Source of the DNA: Falciphora oryzae
Lineage: Eukaryota; Ascomycota; Sordariomycetes; Magnaporthales; Magnaporthaceae
Length of the DNA stretch: 64,000 bases
Direction: 5' to 3'
Assembly (NCBI GenBank): GCA_000733355.1
Contig: JNVV01000012.1
Span: forward strand, 752,423 to 816,422
The position numbers and the translations under genes are program-made. The notes below the pieces were generated by a model. The model was not told the origin of the DNA. It did not search any database and saw nothing but the letters and a program-made list of their open reading frames with translations. Positions within the stretch are counted from its first letter, which is position 1; each line of letters begins with the position of its first letter. Of the stretch, positions 41,291 through 52,014 are shown piece by piece.

Positions 41291-44200
41291 GAAAATCATT
41301 CCTTGTCTCCAGCGTTGTCCGGCATCTTCAAGAGCTCCAAGCTACGTCCGACCAAAAACGTGTCTCGCTGGCCTATTTTTACTTCAAACATAACACCGAA
41401 GATAAGACGACCTTCAAGGATGCCCTACAAGCTTTGGTTTCGCAACTTGTAACCGAAGAGTCCGACGAGGCTCTCCTCGACCATGCCTTCCGGGTCCTGT
41501 CTGCGGTCCACAGACCTTCACAGGATCAGCTAACGGATCTGGCATCCACAGCAATTCAGGCCAAGCGCTTCTGCTTTGTGGTTTTGGATGGGCTGGATGA
41601 ATGCAAAGATGAGGACCAGTCCAAACTCGTGGGTTGGCTGAGGGATCAGACCACTAAGGGCGAGGTCGCACCTTTTACTCTGCGAATCCTTCTCTCAGGT
41701 CGAAGGGAGGGTCGCATCGACCCACAGATGACTTTGTTACCTTCAGTCCTGTCGGTCCCGGTCGATGAGTCACCCAGCCATCACTTCAGCATCCGCCAAT
41801 ATGTCGAGACGAAGGCAAAGCAGATTCGGGACACATTTGGGATCCGTAACAACGTTGAGCGGAGCATCGTGGAGAGGATAGTTCCACAAGCGAAAGGTAA
41901 AGCATTATCTACTTGTTGTTAACCCTGCGTATTTGCACGACTGGGACTAACATTTGACCTCTTAGGGATGTTTCTCTTTGCTTTCATCATGGTGGAATAT
42001 CTCTCTGGCCTCGCATGTGTCCAAGATTTAGAGGAAGAGTTACAAAGCTGCGATTTCCCAGAAGGGCTCGATCAGGCGTGAGTTTGCCGAGTCTCTTTCA
42101 AGACAATTTTGACCCAGTCAGGTTCTCCCTCCCTTTCGTAACTTCCCCAAGCACTAACACCGCGACCCCTGTGCAGTTATGAGCGTGTCGCTCAGAGCAC
42201 ACTCCCAAACGACGATGAACTTGTCTCCCTGAAACGGTCCAAGACCGTGGCGAACGCTTCCTTGAAGCGTCGCAGGGATCGAGCTAGGGATTTGCTCTCA
42301 TGGGTGTCGTGTGCTGTTCGACCCTTATACTGGAGAGAGGCCCAAGCGCGGTTCATGATCAACCCAAATGCTGGACCCGAGCACCATGCCTACCAGAGGC
42401 TGAGCGCACTTTCGCCCAAACAGTTATGTGGCTGTCTTATCGACCTCACGACGGTCACTGGCGACGGAGCTAAGGAAGTGGTGCAGATTGTACATCGAAC
42501 TGCATCAGAGTATGTCTGAGCCGATATATTCACTCTCTTGCAAATTGGCACTAATCCGTAGTTTTGTAGGTACCTGCAGAGCAGCGGACGGATACCGTCA
42601 GCTGCTCAACAGCATGTCGATATGCTGACTTTCTGCTGTCAATACCTCAAGTCGCCAGCATTCTCTGCTCCAGTTTCCCAAGCAGTACGACAAGAACACG
42701 CCAAGACCGGATACTATGCGTTCCAAGAGTACGCCGCTGCTCACTGGCACGACCATGCCGTTATTCTCCGGCCATCTTCTGCGGCCTTGCCACCAGAGAC
42801 GGTCCGACCAGCTCTCGAGGCATTGTCCGATTTCCTGGATGTCTCCTTCAAAGGGGCGACCGATAGACAGAGCGACACCGCATTATATGGCCTGGATCCT
42901 GGCATTGATCTCTTGGACACCGTTGCCGAATTGGACCCTGAGCCTAGCGAGTGGAACAGGCTCTTCCTGGTCCAGAGTTGGGTCTCTCTGACTCGCGATG
43001 CTATAGAAGCTGCTCGCCAAGACCCCAACAGTCTTCAAGATGCAGATTTGGAGAGAATTTACGGCCCAACACGCCTGAAATGTCCCCGGCCATGGTGCGA
43101 CTGGTTTCATCTCGGGTTTCGCGAGCAGACCGAACTCAAACGTCACATCGACACTCACAGCCGGCCCTTCAGGTGTGACGACCAGGAATGTGAAATCTCG
43201 TTCCCAGGTTTCGAATCCAAGATGGCTCTAGACAGACACAACAGTCGATTCCACAAACCCCGACCAGATGAGCTCTTTCCCATTTCCGTCCCGACAACCG
43301 GCAGTCACCGAAACCGTCTCTCTCGAGCAATCAAACAAGGGCGCCTGGATCAAGTCAGGGAGCTCGTGACCTCAGAAAACCTCAAAGAAGTATTTGGAGA
43401 GAACAGACCGAGGAAAGCAGCTTCCTTGACACCCCTCATCGAGGCCATCAGGAGCGGCCAGTTCAGGATCTGCAAGTACCTCCTCGAGGCTGGCGCAAAA
43501 GTTCTATTCAGCGGCAGAGATGAATCCATCACTCCTCTCCGCGAAGCAATCAAAGCCAAAGACACTGCAGTCTTGGGTTTGCTTCTTGGTCAGATCAAGT
43601 TCGATCCCATGAAAGAACCATCTGCATCGCACTCTACGAACTCGGACCCGAAAACTTACCCTCCTACCCGCGTTCCGATTGACGACTTGATCTATGCATT
43701 GAGTCTCGGTTCTGAGGAGTGTGTTTCTTCTCTTTTGAGCAAGGTCAATCTCAATTATATCACCCCACAGCAAAATTTCGAATGCTTTGAGGCCGTTTGT
43801 AAGCCTGAGAGTAGCCATCTCTTCCCGGTACTGCGACAACACCTCTCTCCCATCAAGGCGAAGGATTTTACCAAGCAGGGCAGGTGTGTCCTTTCCTACG
43901 CGGCCGCAAACGACCAAACAGAAATGATGACGTCCATCCTGGCAGAAAACGGCTGGGACATTAATAAACGATGCGACAAGAGGAGAACCCCTCTTTCCTA
44001 TGCCGCGGAAAATGGGAGCATAGCGGCTCTACGTTTGATCCTGGCCGCCGACGGAGTTGACCCAGGAATAAAATGTGACAAAGATTGGACAGCCCACTAC
44101 TACGCGGCAGTCAATTGCCATGTCGACTGCCTCAAAACTCTCCTTGCCGCGCATCCTTCCGGGCTTAAAGGGGCAGACAGAGATGGCAAGACGATATACC

Positions 44201-45225
44201 ATCATGCGGCAGCAAAAGGCTGGCTCGGGTGCCTCAAAACCCTCTTTGCTGTCTGGCCTCCCGGCATTGACCGGGTGGACATGCTTGGGATGCCCCCCCT
44301 CTTTGCCGCAGCACAACGTTTGCAATATGACTGCGTTCAGTGGCTTCTCGGTCTGCCAGACGACTCCGTCCAAGCGACTCGACTTGATAATAGTGGTCAA
44401 ACCGTGCTAAATTCGTTGGCTTCTCTGGATAACCAGTTTCAAGCAGACGGCCCTAGGGTTGGCAAAATCGTTCGCCTATTGCTCGAACATATGCCGTCCT
44501 CAGCTGATCTCCCAGACAACGACGGATGGTGCCCTTTGCACAACTTCGTCAATACACAAGGATACGGACCTCAAAGCTTGGATTGGATAGTCACTCTGTT
44601 CGTTCAGGCTGTTGACTTGAATCGAACGACAGTCACCAAAAGGGACAGTGTGCCGGAAGGGGTCACCGCACTGGAGATTGCTATCAGCCACGCAAACCAC
44701 TTCCCCCTTGATCGCCAAATCTTCCTTCTTAGGGTCGCAAAAGCCATTATGGATACCGGAAACTTTGACTTTTCCGCACTTGACCGATCGAGAAGGAGGG
44801 CATTGCTTTTGGGATGTGGGAGGTGCTACACAACTGCACCGACATTGGCCAATGACTTGTTTCAGCACGGTTTTCGCCCCTTCCTCGCCGACGTCTTCGA
44901 CCTGGACACCACCCTCGTACCGCACCTGCTCGCCGCGGTGGACGGTCGCCTCACCATGGAATATCTTCAAAAGGCGGAGTGCGTCGAGATGATTGAGCTT
45001 GCGCGCACGCGAGGGACTGAAAAGGTCTTAAGGAAAGACATCCTCTGGGCCAGGCACAACGCCCTGGCCGTGGCGCTGCACAAAGCGATCAAAGGAGATG
45101 ACCAGGCATCGTCGATTTTTGACTGGTTCCCCTGTATAGGGCACGACGAGCTTGCTCCCCTGAACGGGCCTAGGACAACTTCCCCTGCTCTAAATGTTTG
45201 GTTATATAGGCCTGCGCCCCCATGA

Positions 45226-45654
45226 GAAGATGGGCTTAAGGTTGGCCAGAGCGAGCACATCACCCGGGCTCATAACGGACAGAGGGGATGAAATCGTCTG
45301 CGATGGGTCGCTGAGACGAAAACTGAAGCAATTTGGGCTAACTGCAGGAATCGTTGGATATTATGGCGTTTAGCGCATATCAGGTTGGGTGAAGATAACG
45401 GCGGCGCGAACTAGGGTTAAATAAAACATGTTTAAAACGATAAGCAGCTCCTCCTACGCTGTCGTGATGTGTAATTGGGGCTAGGTTCCCGGCCGTTTTT
45501 TTTTTTTTTTTTAGGATTATACCTATTGGATGGGGTATAATGTTAATATGTGCGAGTAGATGTATCCGGCAACCCTGGCTGACCAGCGAATCCCAACGTA
45601 TCCCTAGCTCATTCCCTCGTGCGTGGCGAAGTGGTCTGGCTCACAGGCACAAGC
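45226..45654. other. Convergent intergenic gap
   Basis: 429 bp between the STAND gene end and the 3' end of the small secreted-protein gene. A T-run of about 17 lies at 45496-45512. No gene is visible. Confidence 0.5.
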
Positions 45655-46369
45655 TCAGATCACATCTCTTCTCCGTCTTTTCCCCCTCGGGGGACTCCCC
45701 TTTGCACGTTGGTTCTTGTTCTGGCCGCGGCGTTGTTAGCTAAACTCCCTAGGGATTATTCCACAGGACTCCTGGGGAGATGCTTACCCCACGGTCTCCG
45801 TTGGTGTTCTGGACCGGCCCCGGCTCTAGCTTGCCGAGCTTCTTCTGCCCTTTCCAAGGGGCGCAGTCAGCGTACATGTCAGGGCTTGAGTCGGTAGTGT
45901 AGGTGCATGTACGCTCGCCGGTCCGAGGATCGGGCAGACACTAGAATAGGTTGGGGAGATAAAGTGTTAGCGTTGAAACCTTGATCCTGGGAACTGGGCA
46001 TTGTTCGGCATCGCTGGTCTGGGGAGCAGTTATGCTTCATCAGGCTTAGGCGTGGGGGTATTACCGGTCTGAACTCTTCCAGGGTCTTTTCGTTCGAGGT
46101 GGCCACAGGGGGGCACCGATACAGTCCCCACTGGGCCTGGGTGCTGTCGATGTGGCACTCGACCACGCCTCGTTTGTGCGCATGCTCACGGCATTTCTAC
46201 CGTGATAGTGTAAGGCGATGCAGTGTTAGCTGCGATATCTGTTCGGGGGCTAAACGGCAAGGATTCGGGGCGGGCAAAGACCTACTCCTGTCCAGGTTAT
46301 GTGCCTCGTGCTGGAAACCCCGAGGATAAACGTGCTGGCGAGCGCGGCTGCGAAGAGCGTTGACCTCAT
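45655..46369 (-). CDS. Small secreted cysteine-containing protein (144 aa)
   Basis: Four short exons, 46369-46286, 46196-46065, 45940-45788 and 45720-45655, join in phase (all at codon boundaries) to 144 aa. The first exon encodes a good signal peptide, MRSTLFAAALASTFILGVSS. The mature part has six cysteines, three in exon 2 (KCRE, VECH, RCPP) and three in exon 3 (first residue, RTCTY, ADCAP), then a Lys/Arg-rich tail (PPRGKRRRRDVI). The last intron has a textbook GCTAAC branch site 16 nt before its acceptor; without it the frame would end 15 codons after the donor. The family is not recognised. Size, secretion and even Cys number fit candidate effectors or other apoplastic small proteins, but this is inference. 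Confidence 0.68.
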
Positions 46370-47353
46370 GATGCGTGATGGTGTGTTTGATAAAGATGAT
46401 GGCGTAACTGTAGGGTATTTTGGAGCAACAATGGTATGATGATGAGTATCCGGAACGTCGCGGTCAATGGATGAATGCTGGTATAACAAAGGCCCGAGAT
46501 GGAGAGAAAAGGGAGGAGGAGGATTATATGCACAAACAGACAATCAAAAGTGAATAGCAGCCCATACTGCAAGTCGGAATAACCGCAATCGAGCTGTTGG
46601 ACATGCGGTATGCATCTTGGCCGGGTCGTCAACAGCGCCCGCATAGTAAGTTGGATGCATGTGCATCATGGTTCGCGGGCTGTGTTCGACGACATCATTC
46701 GGTCAATAATAGCAAACAGCTTCATTTTCGGCATTTGGGGGCTGTTCTGTCCTGGCTGTGTTCAAACAACTTGCTTTCTACTGCTTCGTGGGGGCCGGGC
46801 CGAGGTGCTCCTGGCGGCTACGGCCCCGCACGTCGGCGCACCGGGGAGAGGGCTGAGCTGCGGGCGGCAGCCACTTGAAACCATCCGGCTAAAGTGGAGG
46901 CTCAATGGTGTCGGCCATCAGCAAAGAGTGCTGCGCCACCGGGCCGCGCCGAGCGCCCGATTGAATTGCCCAGCATTACGATTCTAATCTGAGGTGGTGC
47001 TCCGGAACCAGGATGGTTAAATTTGGGGCTCGGCATATCAAAGGCACAGTAAACGGTTGGAAATACAATGTCAGCAAACTTGCAGGCGGAAGGAAGTGGT
47101 CGGTTGAGCGTGCCCTAATCTACGCGGGATGTTGGAAGCAAACACGGAGGTGAGGGTGACTGTTGTATTGTGGAGAGATCCCCTGCACCAGGGCGCTGTC
47201 ACCGACATGTGGACGCGATGATGGTTACAAATTAGAGCTTATTACAGTTGTAGAGGGTTGAATATCCCCTGGCCGCTGCGGTCCCCGCAGGATCATCCAC
47301 CCTTCTGACAACCTTTGTTTCCTTGAACGGATCTCTAATTGCCCCTTGTCCCA
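46370..47353. other. Intergenic, about 1 kb
   Basis: Promoter of the small secreted-protein gene and 3' flank of the disordered-protein gene. No supported gene on either strand. Confidence 0.5.
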
Positions 47354-49597
47354 TCATAGATCCAGCCAGCTCCTCCCTCGCTTATCCCTCTCCTCCAGAT
47401 CGACGGGTCTCGGACGGCGGGCCGGGTCCCCGGCACTCCGGCTGGGCGGGCTCTGACTCCGCTTGGGCTCGCCGCCGCTGCCCCGTCCTCGTGCTCCGAC
47501 CCGATCGATGCTGTCCTTCCTCTCAGCTGCTGCTGCAGGTCGTCCATCAGACGTCCGCGGCCGGTGATCAATCTTGCGCTCCCTCGCTTCAGATGGACGC
47601 GACTGGTGGCCGATCTGGTCAATCTTTGGGTGCCTGCCATCCGACGTCCGTGGCCTGTGGTTGACGGTCCGCACCGCCTGGCCCAGGTTGTTGATGCTCT
47701 TGCTGACCCTGATGCTGTGGGCGTCGGTGTCCTTGTGGCCGCCACCCTCCTCGATGATGTCGCACTGCATGAAGCGGCCGCCCAGGTACAGCCTCGGCCC
47801 CTCCATCGAGACGGCCTTCTTCAGGGCAGGGAACCACGCGGGCGGTGGCACAACCCTTGCCTCTTCCGACACAACTCGACGCCCCTCGGCACCGTTATCC
47901 TGCCCTCCTGTCCTGTCGTGGCCGTGGGTTGCTGTCCTCGGTGCAGTGTCCGTGACGTGGATGGCAGGCTGATCCGTCTCCATCGAGCTCTCTCCCGTGT
48001 CTCTCCGTGTTCGCCCGCGCTCCAGCTCATTGAAGGTGCTCCTCAGTGTGTGGCTGGAAGCGCTCTTGAACATAGGACTGCGTTCGTAATATTGGTGCTG
48101 GCTATCCGTCCGTCCAGCGGCGGAGGTGGCTGATCCGAGGCTGATGGCGGAGTCCGGGGATGCCTGTCGGCGACTTGACTTGGATAAAACATCGTTCGTT
48201 CGACTGAGCGGTATTGCTGATACTGGTGTTGTGCCGCCGCTCGCGCAGGGCGTGGAGGGGGAGACGGATCGTGATCTGGGGCTGAAGCGAGAAATGGGAA
48301 GGGGACTGCGCGGAATCTCGAGCCGCAGCGCGCTCGTGTTGCGTGTCCGGGTTTCTGGGACAGCGGAGAGGGTATCCTGTCGCAGGGGTCCGGGTAGGGC
48401 CGATGTTCTGGCATCTTGTCGGGCGGGGGCGGGCAATGCGGATGTCCTAGCATCCTGCCGCAAGGACCCAGCTACAGCGGATGTCCCGGCTTCCTGACGG
48501 TGGGATTGAGCCGCAGCGGCCGTTCCGGTTTCCTTTCGCGGGAATCTGGACTCTGTGGGCGTCGCACTCTGTCGCGGGAACCGAGCCTCTGTTGGCGTCC
48601 CAATGTGCTGCCGTGGGAAACGAGCCTCAGTGGCAGACCAAGGTTGCCGTCTCGGGGAGGCAGGCTCTGGGGCGACCACAGATTGCTTTCGCGGGGATCG
48701 GGATTCGGTGGCCGTCCATGCATTATGTTGCCGGGGTCGGACCTCGGTCTCCGCCCTAACTTCCTGTCGCTGGGGACGAGGCTCAGAGATGGTTCTGTGC
48801 TCCTTTCTAAGGCGACGTGGAGGAGATTCAGGCTTGTATGTGAGCGGTGCGAGAGGCCGAATCTCCGCCTCGACTTCCTTTCGTTGGGATTGGGCCTTCG
48901 CAGCAGTCCTGGTTTCCTGTTGCGAGGATCGAGGCTCGGTGGCGACCACGGACTCTTGTCTCGACCGACGAGCAGGAGCCTCGGGTTTGTATGTCAGCGG
49001 AGCAAGAGACTGAAGCTCCGCCCCGACTTCTTGTCGCCGAGGTTGGGCCTCTGGAGCGGCCCTAGTTTCCGGTCGCGGGGAACGAGGCTCGGGGGCGGTG
49101 ACGGGCTGTGGTTTTGAGCGGTGTGCAGTGGCTTCGGATTTGTAGGTAAGCGGTGCGAGAGTCACGACATCCGCCGTGACTTGTGGTCGTGTTTCAGTCT
49201 CTGTAGCCTTCCTGACTTCCTTCGTCGGGGAACGAGGCTCGGGGGCTGTAGCAGGTTCTTGTCTTGGGCGGCGTGGGGGACTTTTAGGTTTGTAGGTAAG
49301 CGGCGCGAGAAGCATGGTGGGCGGGCAGGCGATTGGGGACGGGGGAGGTGCTGAGATAGGCGCTGAAGGATTCCTGGGTGGGTTGATGGCCTCGATCCTT
49401 CCGCCGGTTCCCTTTGGGCGTCGTGAATGCAGATCAATCCCGCAGCTCGGGATGCTCAAGATCTTGTACGGCAGAGGAAGCAGGCGACTAAAGAAAGGCC
49501 TCGCCACCAGCAACGGCTCCCAAGACATAATTAGCCTGCCAACAAGCGAGAGGAAGGGGGCGACGCACACCGACAGAAGCGCCCACACGCCCTCCAT
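47354..49597 (-). CDS. Disordered repeat protein with four LAPLTYK motifs
   Basis: Single exon, 747 aa from the ATG at 49597 (the open frame runs slightly further upstream but without ATG). The N-terminal 60 residues are hydrophobic or amphipathic (VWALLSVCVAPFLSLVGRLI), possibly a membrane anchor or mitochondrial or secretory signal. The rest is low-complexity and rich in Arg, Ser, Pro, Glu and Ala. Four copies of LAPLTYK followed by a Pro/Arg-rich spacer occur at about residues 94-300, spaced roughly 55-60 residues apart, then many short imperfect repeats of the form TEARFPRQ. A more conserved-looking patch is VPPPAWFPALKKAVSMEGPR and the following LYLGGRFMQCDIIEE. The family is not recognised. 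It could be a scaffold; the repeats may be short linear binding motifs. Confidence 0.68.
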   Translation of the reverse strand: MEGVWALLSVCVAPFLSLVGRLIMSWEPLLVARPFFSRLLPLPYKILSIPSCGIDLHSRRPKGTGGRIEAINPPRNPSAPISAPPPSPIACPPTMLLAPLTYKPKSPPRRPRQEPATAPEPRSPTKEVRKATETETRPQVTADVVTLAPLTYKSEATAHRSKPQPVTAPEPRSPRPETRAAPEAQPRRQEVGAELQSLAPLTYKPEAPARRSRQESVVATEPRSSQQETRTAAKAQSQRKEVEAEIRPLAPLTYKPESPPRRLRKEHRTISEPRPQRQEVRAETEVRPRQHNAWTATESRSPRKQSVVAPEPASPRRQPWSATEARFPRQHIGTPTEARFPRQSATPTESRFPRKETGTAAAAQSHRQEAGTSAVAGSLRQDARTSALPAPARQDARTSALPGPLRQDTLSAVPETRTRNTSALRLEIPRSPLPISRFSPRSRSVSPSTPCASGGTTPVSAIPLSRTNDVLSKSSRRQASPDSAISLGSATSAAGRTDSQHQYYERSPMFKSASSHTLRSTFNELERGRTRRDTGESSMETDQPAIHVTDTAPRTATHGHDRTGGQDNGAEGRRVVSEEARVVPPPAWFPALKKAVSMEGPRLYLGGRFMQCDIIEEGGGHKDTDAHSIRVSKSINNLGQAVRTVNHRPRTSDGRHPKIDQIGHQSRPSEARERKIDHRPRTSDGRPAAAAERKDSIDRVGARGRGSGGEPKRSQSPPSRSAGDPARRPRPVDLEERDKRGRSWLDL

Positions 49598-50142
49598 CAC
49601 GCACGCGTGCGCCGACAAGGCCCCTCGTCCGCCGACGGTTCGCGATGCGGCTTTTTGGCAGCCCCAGCGCTATCGCCAGCCAGAAGACCGCTATCGAACG
49701 CGGTCTTGGGCCTCGCTCATCAAACAGCCCCTGCCCGACCGTCCACCGCAGGAGGACCCAGTGGAGCGACAGCACCCTGGGCAAATGAGTTCCGGGCACT
49801 TTACCCGACCATCGGACCCGCAAGTGGAGGTCGCCAGGTCCAGTTCATCTGTGATCCGAGAGAGCAGAGGCCACCTGCTCCCTTGAACCCTGCAGTGCTA
49901 CCCAGACAACTTCGACAGCGCCGTTGTCTCGCCGATACCACTCTCGGCAGTGGTCGTCGTGAGCCGTCGCTTCTGCTGGATACCTATTTATCAGCAGCCA
50001 CCTCGCAGATCAGACGAGATGAATACAGGAAATAATCACCATTTTCCTGCCGTATATCCTTATTGTTGCATGCACGCGAAATGCGCCGCAGACCATAAAT
50101 CAATCAATCGATCAATCATGCTAGCTACACTCTCCACTGTCG
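49598..50142. other. Intergenic between two minus-strand genes
   Basis: 545 bp with no supported gene. It includes simple ATCAATCA-type runs at about 50098-50118. Confidence 0.5.
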
Positions 50143-51039
50143 TCAATCATAGAACACCAAGCAGCGGACTTCGATGCTCTGCCGGCCCTTGGCATCGGCT
50201 GGGGTGGCCGGGTCCACGAAAGCTGTGTGCGGCGTCATCCCAGCGAGACCCTTGACACCGCCCGGGAGCTCCTGACTCCTGGAGTCGAAGCACTTGATGA
50301 ACATGGCCTCGTCGGGCGTCATGTCCTTGACGTAGTAGAACTTGTGCGCGTCACTCGGGGCGACAGCGTATGTCTCGCCCCCGACCTCATAGCCCTCTCT
50401 CGATTTATGTGTACCAGGTTCAGGCAAGACCTCCTTGCCACGGTTGTCGCCGTCGTCGCCGGGCGGACGTATGGGGTACAGCAGGTCGGTAGCAACGAGA
50501 TCTGCGGGCTTGATGGTGCGCCAGTCGACCACGGCTAGCGGGAAGTCGATCGCTGGGTAGCCAATGGGTCTCCACACGTTGATTATCTGGTACCGGCCTT
50601 TTGCTAGCTCGTCTGCCTCGGCGGGATCAGCAATGTGCCGCCGCACTCGAACCTCGGCGGCGCCGGGGGTCTGGTCGACGTGGACCTGCTGGATGGGCTT
50701 TCGCGGGCTGTCTTCGACGCGGCGGCGGATGGTGTGGTCAAAGATGACGACCTTCTTGACGCCGGGCAGCTTGGCACGCAGAAGGGCCTCGACCTCGGCA
50801 TAGTAGCCCTCGCGCACGGCGCGGTCGTCGGTGAAGTCCTTCTCGGCGGCGGGCCAGTTGTAGACGGCGAAGCCGCAGTTGTCGGTGGTGAAGTTGTCGA
50901 GGCCGGCGACGCGCAGGTCGTGGACGGATCGCCTGCGCTCTGTCTCGTCGTACGCGGGCTGGTAGGCGTCGACCTTGCTCCAGGCCTTGCCCGTCAGCCC
51001 GGTGGTGTCGATGTAGCGGAAAACACCGGTGGTGGTCAT
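50143..51039 (-). CDS. CmcJ/NvfI-like (AsaB-type) hydroxylase/methyltransferase-family protein
   Basis: 298 aa from the ATG at 51039. The sequence fits the fungal CmcJ-like group: VHVDQTP near the middle, NVWRPIGYPAIDFPLAVVDW, and a C-terminal half with YYVKDMTPDEAMFIKCFDS and HTAFVDP. These proteins are annotated variously as 7-alpha-cephem-methoxylase-related, GA4 desaturase-like or AsaB-like, and some act as Fe/2-oxoglutarate-type oxygenases in secondary metabolism; the HVD and later H residues are candidate metal ligands. The open frame continues upstream without ATG through a stretch (TPRIIGASAAGIDLISRGFS) that looks like a mitochondrial presequence. An ATG reading MLRLAASRIPAFS lies about 200 nt upstream in another frame, so a longer N-terminus through an intron or a one-base error is possible. 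Confidence 0.75.
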   Translation of the reverse strand: MTTTGVFRYIDTTGLTGKAWSKVDAYQPAYDETERRRSVHDLRVAGLDNFTTDNCGFAVYNWPAAEKDFTDDRAVREGYYAEVEALLRAKLPGVKKVVIFDHTIRRRVEDSPRKPIQQVHVDQTPGAAEVRVRRHIADPAEADELAKGRYQIINVWRPIGYPAIDFPLAVVDWRTIKPADLVATDLLYPIRPPGDDGDNRGKEVLPEPGTHKSREGYEVGGETYAVAPSDAHKFYYVKDMTPDEAMFIKCFDSRSQELPGGVKGLAGMTPHTAFVDPATPADAKGRQSIEVRCLVFYD

Positions 51040-52014
51040 GGTGGCGTGGTATGCGTGTGTGGCGGGAACTAGCACAGTGGTTGTGGTGGCGGTGTTGGAG
51101 AAACCTCGGGAAATCAAATCAATGCCGGCAGCGCTTGCACCAATGATGCGGGGTGTCGTCAGGAAGGTGCGGGGAGCTCCTTGGCAGCGGGAAGCTTTGG
51201 CTAGCTGAAGGCTGGGATTCTGCTGGCAGCCAGACGAAGCATGTGGCGGTTTCGGGCTTGATTCAGGTTATTTTTCGTCGTGGAACGACGGCAGGAATTT
51301 ATAGACCAAGAACATCATCGGTATTAATAAACAAAAACGGGCAAACGTCTGCAAACAGGGAGGCGTTACGCGGGGCGAGCTTATGCACGCAACTGCGGCA
51401 CCCGCGGACCGTTTCGATGCGTCTCCATTGCGTGATCGAGTCGTGATGCTCCCATTATTCATCGCCAGCCAGCATTGTCAGCAAGAAGTCGGCACTGGTG
51501 ACTGGAATTCTGCAGGAGAAATGATATCCCTCAACCCTAACCCAGCGTTCACCCGACCTGGTCCTTGCTTTGCCGATCTCAGCGTCAAGTGGGGAAGGAA
51601 GGATCTTGGTAGGTCAGGGAAGCTGGATCAAAATTTCTAGGCTTTCCTTTCCCAACCGCTTCAACAATGGATTTTATCACTTCACAGGAGCCCTACCAAG
51701 TACCTACCTACCTATGAAGGAGCTGTCCGAGGGGATCCAACTGCCATGTCGCTCCGTCGGACCTGCCCACCGGCGCAGCTCGTCCCCAACAGGCTGTCCC
51801 TCGGCTTCCTGAATAGACCATTGTGTAACACAGGAAGGAGGAATAATGGATGCGCTCGCGAGCTTCTGCGACGGGCTCTGTCCATCGCCGCGGACGACGT
51901 GAGGTGAAGTCGATCCAGGAAGCGGGTAGCACCGGTATCCCACAAAGAATCGAGATTCACACCGCATTTCAAGGCAGCATTACGAATCATCATCCCACCG
52001 GCAGCACTCTAATC
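51040..52014. other. Divergent intergenic region
   Basis: 975 bp between the CmcJ-like gene and the GH30 gene, holding both promoters. It contains the possible upstream presequence frame described for the CmcJ-like gene and a TACCTACCTACCTA run near 51702-51714. Confidence 0.5.

Larger units (their letters stand above)
37270..45225 (+). pseudogene. STAND/NLR-like gene: N-terminal domain, NACHT, C2H2 fingers, ankyrin repeats
   Basis: Recognisable parts in order: a helical N-terminal domain of the fungal STAND type (37270-37601, then 37813-38476); the P-loop GCPGAGKS, whose Gly codon is split by an intron (38476/41291); a Walker B-like FVVLDGLDECKD; then NACHT/winged-helix-like sequence in exons 41291-41896, 41966-42077, 42177-42509 and 42570-45225. 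The last exon also encodes two C2H2-like fingers (about 43079-43255) and ankyrin-like repeats (about 43310-44530). Small introns are GT-AG; one at 37985-38036 has a GTCTGT donor. Lesions: an N gap at 37602-37637 followed by an in-frame TAA (37660-37662), an apparent one-base loss in an A-run at 38092-38097, and a 2.7-kb MULE in the P-loop intron. Fungal STAND proteins act in non-self recognition and cell death. The downstream frame (885 codons) is fully open. Confidence 0.8.

Noticed and set aside
45788..45790. Reading through the last intron of the small secreted protein to a stop 15 codons later
   Set aside because: It is possible, but the strong GTAAGC donor, the GCTAAC branch site and a well-placed acceptor favour splicing. 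Kept as an alternative.
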